Assembly: GCF_009664975.1 (NCBI RefSeq)
Contig: NZ_WJXB01000006.1
Coordinates: 175,997-239,996 of the forward strand
Reading direction: 5' to 3'
DNA: 64,000 bases
Source of the DNA: Paenibacillus monticola
GTDB taxonomy: Bacteria; Bacillota; Bacilli; Paenibacillales; Paenibacillaceae
The notes below the pieces were generated by a model, which had not been told where the DNA came from, ran no database searches, and was given only the letters and a program-made list of their open reading frames with translations. Position numbers and translations under genes: made by a program. Of the stretch, positions 60,704 to 64,000 are shown in pieces. Position 1 is the stretch's first letter, and each line of letters starts with the position of its first letter.

Positions 60704-61099
60704 ATGCCAACTATTTCTGGCAAAAGAATACGTCAGGGACGAATAAATAAGGATTTGACGATTGTCGAAGTCGCTGCGCAAATAGGAATCTCCCCAACCG
60801 CCCTCTCTTATATAGAAGGAAATAAAAATACAGCTTCTCTTCCAACATTAAGAAAGCTATCAGATATCCTTGGTCTTCCAATCTCATATCTCGGGTGTTT
60901 TGAAGATTTACCTGAAAGAACATTAGGAGAACTGATCAGAAAGGCACGGATTTATCAAGGTATGCAAATTAATGAGACGGCGTCCTTGTTTTGCGTAGAT
61001 ACGAAAACAATAACAAATTGGGAGAATGATCGAAGAAAGCCTATGAATAAAAAGATGAATCAAATAAAACAATTCATTATAATTTTGCAAACCAATTGA
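60704..61099 (+). CDS. XRE-family regulator with two HTH domains
   Basis: About 131 aa from ATG 60704. Two helix-turn-helix units: residues 7-62 (GKRIRQGRINKDLTIVEVAA, QIGISPTALSYIEGNKNTAS) and 74-128 (LGELIRKARIYQGMQINETA, SLFCVDTKTITNWENDRRKP). The open frame extends back to 60548 but there it only mirrors the comM fragment. No strong ribosome binding site lies before 60704, so the gene may have lost its 5' signals. It is followed in the same direction by the RelA/SpoT-like gene after 167 bp. Function unknown; regulation of that neighbour is inferred. Confidence 0.7.
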   Translation: MPTISGKRIRQGRINKDLTIVEVAAQIGISPTALSYIEGNKNTASLPTLRKLSDILGLPISYLGCFEDLPERTLGELIRKARIYQGMQINETASLFCVDTKTITNWENDRRKPMNKKMNQIKQFIIILQTN

Positions 61100-61210
61100 C
61101 TCGCATCTACGGAATGGAAACATTATACATCTTTGATAAAATCGAAATTATTTGGGAATATACCAATTATTGAAGGATCTCGAGTTCAACAAGTAATAAT
61201 TCTATTTATA

Positions 61211-61240
61211 TTTACATTATCTTCTTTATAAAAGTATAAT
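61211..61240 (+). promoter_or_regulatory. promoter of the RelA/SpoT-like gene
   Basis: -35 TTTACA (61211-61216), 18-bp spacer, -10 TATAAT (61235-61240), 27 bp before the start codon. The match is 5/6 and 6/6. Confidence 0.7.
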
Positions 61241-61266
61241 TAAGAAAAAAATGTAATGGGGCGGTT

Positions 61267-62262
61267 ATGTTGGCATCTACTCAACAAGAATTTGAGATAA
61301 AAAGACCTCTTTATGAGTCATTATGTGAAGAAGCTCTCTTTATAATTAAAGGCTCCTTGACAAGAGAGTCTATAAAAGTTAATAAAATCGAATCACGCAT
61401 TAAAGAATATGATTCTTTCGCAGAAAAAATTGAAAGAAAAGAGATTCTATCTCCCTTTGAGGAAATTAATGATATCTTAGGCTTGCGTATAGTTTGTTTG
61501 TTCCTATCTGATATTCCAAAAATACATAAAATTATTAACTCAGCTTTTACTATACTTGAAGAAGACAATAAGATAGATGGAAGCAATGTAGAAAGCTTTG
61601 GATATATGTCTCTCCACATTATAGTTAAAATGAAAGACAATCTTAGTGGACCGAGATATGACTATATTAAAGAGCTTCGTTTTGAGATTCAGGTTAGAAC
61701 TATGGCGATGGATTCTTGGGCAAATATCTCTCATTATTTAGATTATAAATCTGAAAATGATATTCCCTCAGACTTAAAAAGAGATTTCCACGCCTTAAGT
61801 GGACTTTTTTATGTTGCTGATAAACACTTTGAAATGTTCTTTAAATCAAAAAAAGAAAATACCGCGCTGATTATTAAAAAACTAGAACACACTCTAAGTA
61901 ACACTGAAGAAGAAATAAATATAGACAGTTTAAAAGCCTACATGAAATTCAAGTTTCCTAATAGACTTCATAAGATGGGTGCATCTAGCATTTCAGACGT
62001 AATTAACCAACTCTATAACTCTAGATATAGGTATATAAATCAAATCGATGAAAAAATAGATCAAGCATCGGAAGCGTTTCTACAATATGAAAAAGATCAT
62101 CCACCAGGGAGTGAAAACTCAAAAAAAAAGCAACAGTATGCTGATTTGGGTGTTATTAGAATTTCGTTAGATATAATAGATGAAAATTTCCGTAAACTAA
62201 GTTCTTACGATACAGAAACAAGAGAATATGAAAACTACCAAAAATATATAAAAACACTTTAA
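61267..62262 (+). CDS. single-domain (p)ppGpp synthetase-like protein (RelA/SpoT SYNTH domain) with C-terminal extension
   Basis: 331 aa without hydrolase or TGS domains. The synthetase domain (about 30-165) keeps the catalytic residues of Rel enzymes: ESRIKEYDSFAEKIERK (Arg44, Lys46, Lys54), INDILGLRIVCLFL (Asp69), FGYMSLHIIV (Tyr113, His117), and FEIQVRTMAMDSWANISHYL (Glu140, Gln142, Arg144). The C-terminal part (about 175-331) is helical and charged and I cannot assign it. Synthesis of (p)ppGpp/(p)ppApp or pyrophosphate transfer to tRNA, as in toxSAS toxins, is possible. Low-GC codon use and its place behind the broken comM suggest transfer. Start ATG has GGGG 5 nt upstream. Confidence 0.85.
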   Translation: MLASTQQEFEIKRPLYESLCEEALFIIKGSLTRESIKVNKIESRIKEYDSFAEKIERKEILSPFEEINDILGLRIVCLFLSDIPKIHKIINSAFTILEEDNKIDGSNVESFGYMSLHIIVKMKDNLSGPRYDYIKELRFEIQVRTMAMDSWANISHYLDYKSENDIPSDLKRDFHALSGLFYVADKHFEMFFKSKKENTALIIKKLEHTLSNTEEEINIDSLKAYMKFKFPNRLHKMGASSISDVINQLYNSRYRYINQIDEKIDQASEAFLQYEKDHPPGSENSKKKQQYADLGVIRISLDIIDENFRKLSSYDTETREYENYQKYIKTL

Positions 62263-62330
62263 TAAGGCAAAGATATTAGAAATATCTGTCTATTCATTTT
62301 TTATTTTTCGGTAACAGTCCTTAAACCTTT

Positions 62331-62624
62331 TTAACAATGCCTAATTCTAGTACTTCGTCTAATAATCAGTGATACTCTTCTCTTGCTAATGACTTGGCTA
62401 CTGTGAGCTTCCGTAAATTTCTTGTTAATTGCCTGAATAATGACCTCCATCTTTAGGGAGACTGTAGTCTCCCTAAAATATAAATAACTCCCCCTCTCTC
62501 CTAAAATAAAGTCCGGTGTCCGTCCGCTCTTGGTCTCCAGCTCCTGCAACGTTGGCATATGTCTATGATGGCCAGATGAGTGTGTCATGATCAGTAGCAG
62601 CTTGCGTGCTGTATCGCTAAGCAT
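62331..62624 (-). CDS. small protein with LexA-like helix-turn-helix start
   Basis: 97 aa. The N-terminal part MLSDTARKLLLIMTHSSGHH, RHMPTLQELETKSGRTPDFI resembles the winged-helix start of LexA-type regulators (helix, PT-x-RELxxxSGR-like). No protease domain follows. The C-terminal 50 residues are basic and atypical. It overlaps the end of the upstream SOS-promoter gene by 8 nt, so both are one unit. A longer reading from 62654 is less likely. Function unknown; an SOS-linked role follows only from the promoter. Confidence 0.55.
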   Translation of the reverse strand: MLSDTARKLLLIMTHSSGHHRHMPTLQELETKSGRTPDFILGERGSYLYFRETTVSLKMEVIIQAINKKFTEAHSSQVISKRRVSLIIRRSTRIRHC

Positions 62625-62814
62625 GGCGTTTCTCCCGTACCAGCTGCCAAGCAAGGATGTTGGCTTCCAAAAACACTCGCAGTGCTCCAGTGGTCAAACA
62701 GGTCGCCCGGATACGGTCGTCTCGGAAGCCCACGATCTCAATCTTTCGCTGCGTGATCTTCCCGGCTTTGTCTTTGTATATAATTTCAATGGTTTGACCG
62801 ACATTCATTTTCAT
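62617..62814 (-). CDS. small WYL-like beta protein behind an SOS promoter
   Basis: 65 aa: MKMNVGQTIEIIYKDKAGKI, TQRKIEIVGFRDDRIRATCL, TTGALRVFLEANILAWQLV. The pattern (I-x-I-x-Y-x2-x-x-G...R...F) is like the WYL/SH3-like ligand-binding fold or YolD-type proteins, too short to decide. Start ATG has a perfect GGAGGTGA site 6 nt upstream. The promoter carries two LexA-like boxes. It is the first gene of a two-gene operon with the next one overlapping by 8 nt. Confidence 0.65.
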   Translation of the reverse strand: MKMNVGQTIEIIYKDKAGKITQRKIEIVGFRDDRIRATCLTTGALRVFLEANILAWQLVREKRHA

Positions 62815-62835
62815 AATGGGTCACCTCCGAATATA

Positions 62836-62849
62836 GGAACGTCTGTTTG
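62836..62849. promoter_or_regulatory. LexA-like box 2
   Basis: Plus strand GGAACGTCTGTTTG matches the Bacillus LexA (DinR) box CGAACRNRYGTTYG at 12 of 14 positions. It overlaps the expected transcription start of the promoter at 62851-62879. Confidence 0.65.
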
Positions 62850-62850
62850 C

Positions 62851-62879
62851 ATTATATCCAAACATACGTTCTATGTATA
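62851..62879 (-). promoter_or_regulatory. promoter of the small SOS-type operon
   Basis: Minus strand: -35 TATACA (62874-62879), 17-bp spacer, -10 TATAAT (62851-62856). The spacer contains a LexA-like box, so LexA binding would block polymerase. Confidence 0.7.
62859..62872. promoter_or_regulatory. LexA-like box 1
   Basis: Minus strand AGAACGTATGTTTG matches the LexA box CGAACRNRYGTTYG at 13 of 14 positions and sits exactly between the -35 and -10 hexamers. Centre-to-centre distance to box 2 is 23 bp, about two helical turns. Confidence 0.75.
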
Positions 62880-63095
62880 CGCAGTAACTTTTTACTTATA
62901 TGTAATATATATATGTATATATCATGAATAAAGAAATTTAATCCCAAATATAGGTATTTATGTTTAGACAGAATAATGATTAAAAGATACAATTTTGATC
63001 TAAATACCAACAAAAGGTGGAATTAAATGCAGATATTGTAGGGGTTATTGAAAGAAGGAGTAGTACATTTCATACATAATGAGGAGAAAATTAAA

Positions 63096-63848
63096 ATGAA
63101 AAGATTAAAGATAGTTATTTTGTTTTTGCTAATTTTTGCTTCGCTACCTGTTAGCAGCGTTTTTGCTACACCTGTAAGTACTCCAGGTACTTACTATGTC
63201 GATTTAGGTTCCATACTGAGTACCTCTGGCCATCCTATATATATAAATGGTGTAGGCGTTATCAATCACTTTCAAACATATAATGATGCTGGTGTAAGTC
63301 AATCTGATAATGGTGCGAATACTTTGTCCTTGCAAGCTGCTTATAATGTGCCTAAAGGAGTAAAATACATTAGTTTTAATTTGATATCTGGATTTGTTAA
63401 TGATGTGTCTTGTTCGGACCCATCAGCTAGTCTTACAACTTTTTCAACTACTGCTCCCAGTGCGACGCCAACACCAACGGCAACACCAACACCAACACCA
63501 ACGGCAACACCAACACCAACGGCAACTGCTTCGCCGACACCGACAGTTACACCAGTACCTACACCCTCTGCAACTCCTACCCCATCAGCAACACCGGATC
63601 AAACGGGGGATCGAGCCATACTTACGATTACATTAATTAACGGAACAGAAAAAGAATATGATCTTCCTATTGCAGAAGTTAATGCTTTCTTGACTTGGTA
63701 TGATGCCCGCGATGCAGGACGAGGCACTGGTTTATATGCAATTGATAAGCATACAAACAATAAAGGTCCATTTGGCAAGCGTAAAGATTATGTCATCTTC
63801 GATAGAATCTTAACGTTTGAAGTAAGTGAATATACAACAACCAATTAA
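63096..63848 (+). CDS. secreted protein with Pro/Thr-rich linker and Paenibacillus-type C-terminal domain
   Basis: About 250 aa from ATG 63096 (MKRLKIVILFLLIF), with GAGGAG 9 nt upstream. A signal peptide (1-25, cut near VFA-TPV) is followed by an N-terminal domain of about 85 residues (TPGTYYVDLGSILSTSGHPI ...), then a Thr/Pro/Ala repeat linker (about 120-170) of TPT/TAT/TPS units, and a C-terminal domain with EYDLPIAEVNAFLTWYDARD, GPFGKRKDYVIFDRI and LTFEVSEY. The last pattern recurs in Paenibacillus surface proteins as I recall it. Ligand unknown; cell-surface or extracellular location is inferred. Confidence 0.75.
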   Translation: MKRLKIVILFLLIFASLPVSSVFATPVSTPGTYYVDLGSILSTSGHPIYINGVGVINHFQTYNDAGVSQSDNGANTLSLQAAYNVPKGVKYISFNLISGFVNDVSCSDPSASLTTFSTTAPSATPTPTATPTPTPTATPTPTATASPTPTVTPVPTPSATPTPSATPDQTGDRAILTITLINGTEKEYDLPIAEVNAFLTWYDARDAGRGTGLYAIDKHTNNKGPFGKRKDYVIFDRILTFEVSEYTTTN

Positions 63849-63925
63849 CAACAAAAAAAACCGTCAGGCATAACGAGGCCACTGAAAAACATGGCCTTCT
63901 CGGAAGATTGGAAACAAACATATCC

Positions 63926-63970
63926 AAAAGACGACATTCATTCGGACCTAGCGAATGAATGTCGTCTTTT
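63926..63970. terminator. perfect 19-bp bidirectional terminator
   Basis: Arms 63926-63944 and 63952-63970 (AAAAGACGACATTCATTCG and its complement) with a 7-nt loop. Runs of A and T at the ends let it work on both strands. It closes the plus-strand unit of the secreted-protein gene. Confidence 0.9.
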
Positions 63971-64000
63971 TAAGGTGTATTGTTGCCTGGGCTAAGCCCT

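Noticed and set aside
1..64000. tRNA, rRNA or CRISPR arrays
   Set aside because: No cloverleaf, rRNA-like segment or spaced direct repeats were seen; the only tandem arrays are coding (infB, secreted protein).

Overview
The window looks like the chromosome of a Paenibacillus-type Gram-positive bacterium (Bacillota, Paenibacillaceae). The basis is gene content and order, AGGAGG/GGGGG-type ribosome binding sites, PolC, a sigma-D motility system with CheC/CheD/FliY/SwrD, and Paenibacillus-style surface-protein domains. No search could be run, so the genus is an inference. From 1 to 58,601 every gene is on the minus strand, so transcription runs from high to low coordinates.

Reading in the direction of transcription from the right: sucC-sucD (TCA cycle), dprA, topA, trmFO and hslV-hslU (about 58.6-49.7 kb) end at a hairpin terminator. 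The fla/che operon then runs about 31 kb without a break (49.3-17.6 kb): flgB-flgC-fliE-fliF-fliG-fliH-fliI-fliJ-ylxF-fliK-flgD-(TIGR02530-type gene)-flgE-swrD-fliL-fliM-fliY-cheY-fliO-fliP-fliQ-fliR-flhB-flhA-flhF-flhG-cheB-cheA-cheW-cheC-cheD-(membrane protein)-sigD-fapA-like-(hydrophilic protein)-SwrB-like-(MltG-like anchored protein). It encodes the basal body, export gate, switch, chemotaxis signalling and the late flagellar sigma factor. After a clear sigma-A promoter come rpsB-tsf, pyrH, frr, uppS, cdsA, dxr, rseP, proS and polC (translation, nucleotide, isoprenoid and lipid synthesis, intramembrane proteolysis, replication). A second clear sigma-A promoter then drives rimP-nusA-ylxR-ylxQ-infB, with infB cut by the window edge.

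The right end (59.0-64.0 kb) is accessory. A divergent ohrR/ohr peroxide pair is followed by the 3' part of comM (yifB), whose 5' part is missing. From there the DNA is visibly AT-rich and carries mostly plus-strand genes: a double-HTH regulator, a single-domain RelA/SpoT-type (p)ppGpp synthetase with intact catalytic residues, a two-gene minus-strand unit behind a promoter with two LexA-like (SOS) boxes, and a secreted protein with a Pro/Thr linker. A perfect 19-bp inverted repeat ends the block. I read this as an inserted island that broke comM.

The best leads are the regulator/alarmone-synthetase pair in the island, the two-box SOS promoter, the hairpin in the rimP-nusA leader, the terminator-like hairpin and the structured element inside the fla/che operon, and the HslV N-terminus, which lacks the Bacillus-type Ser2.
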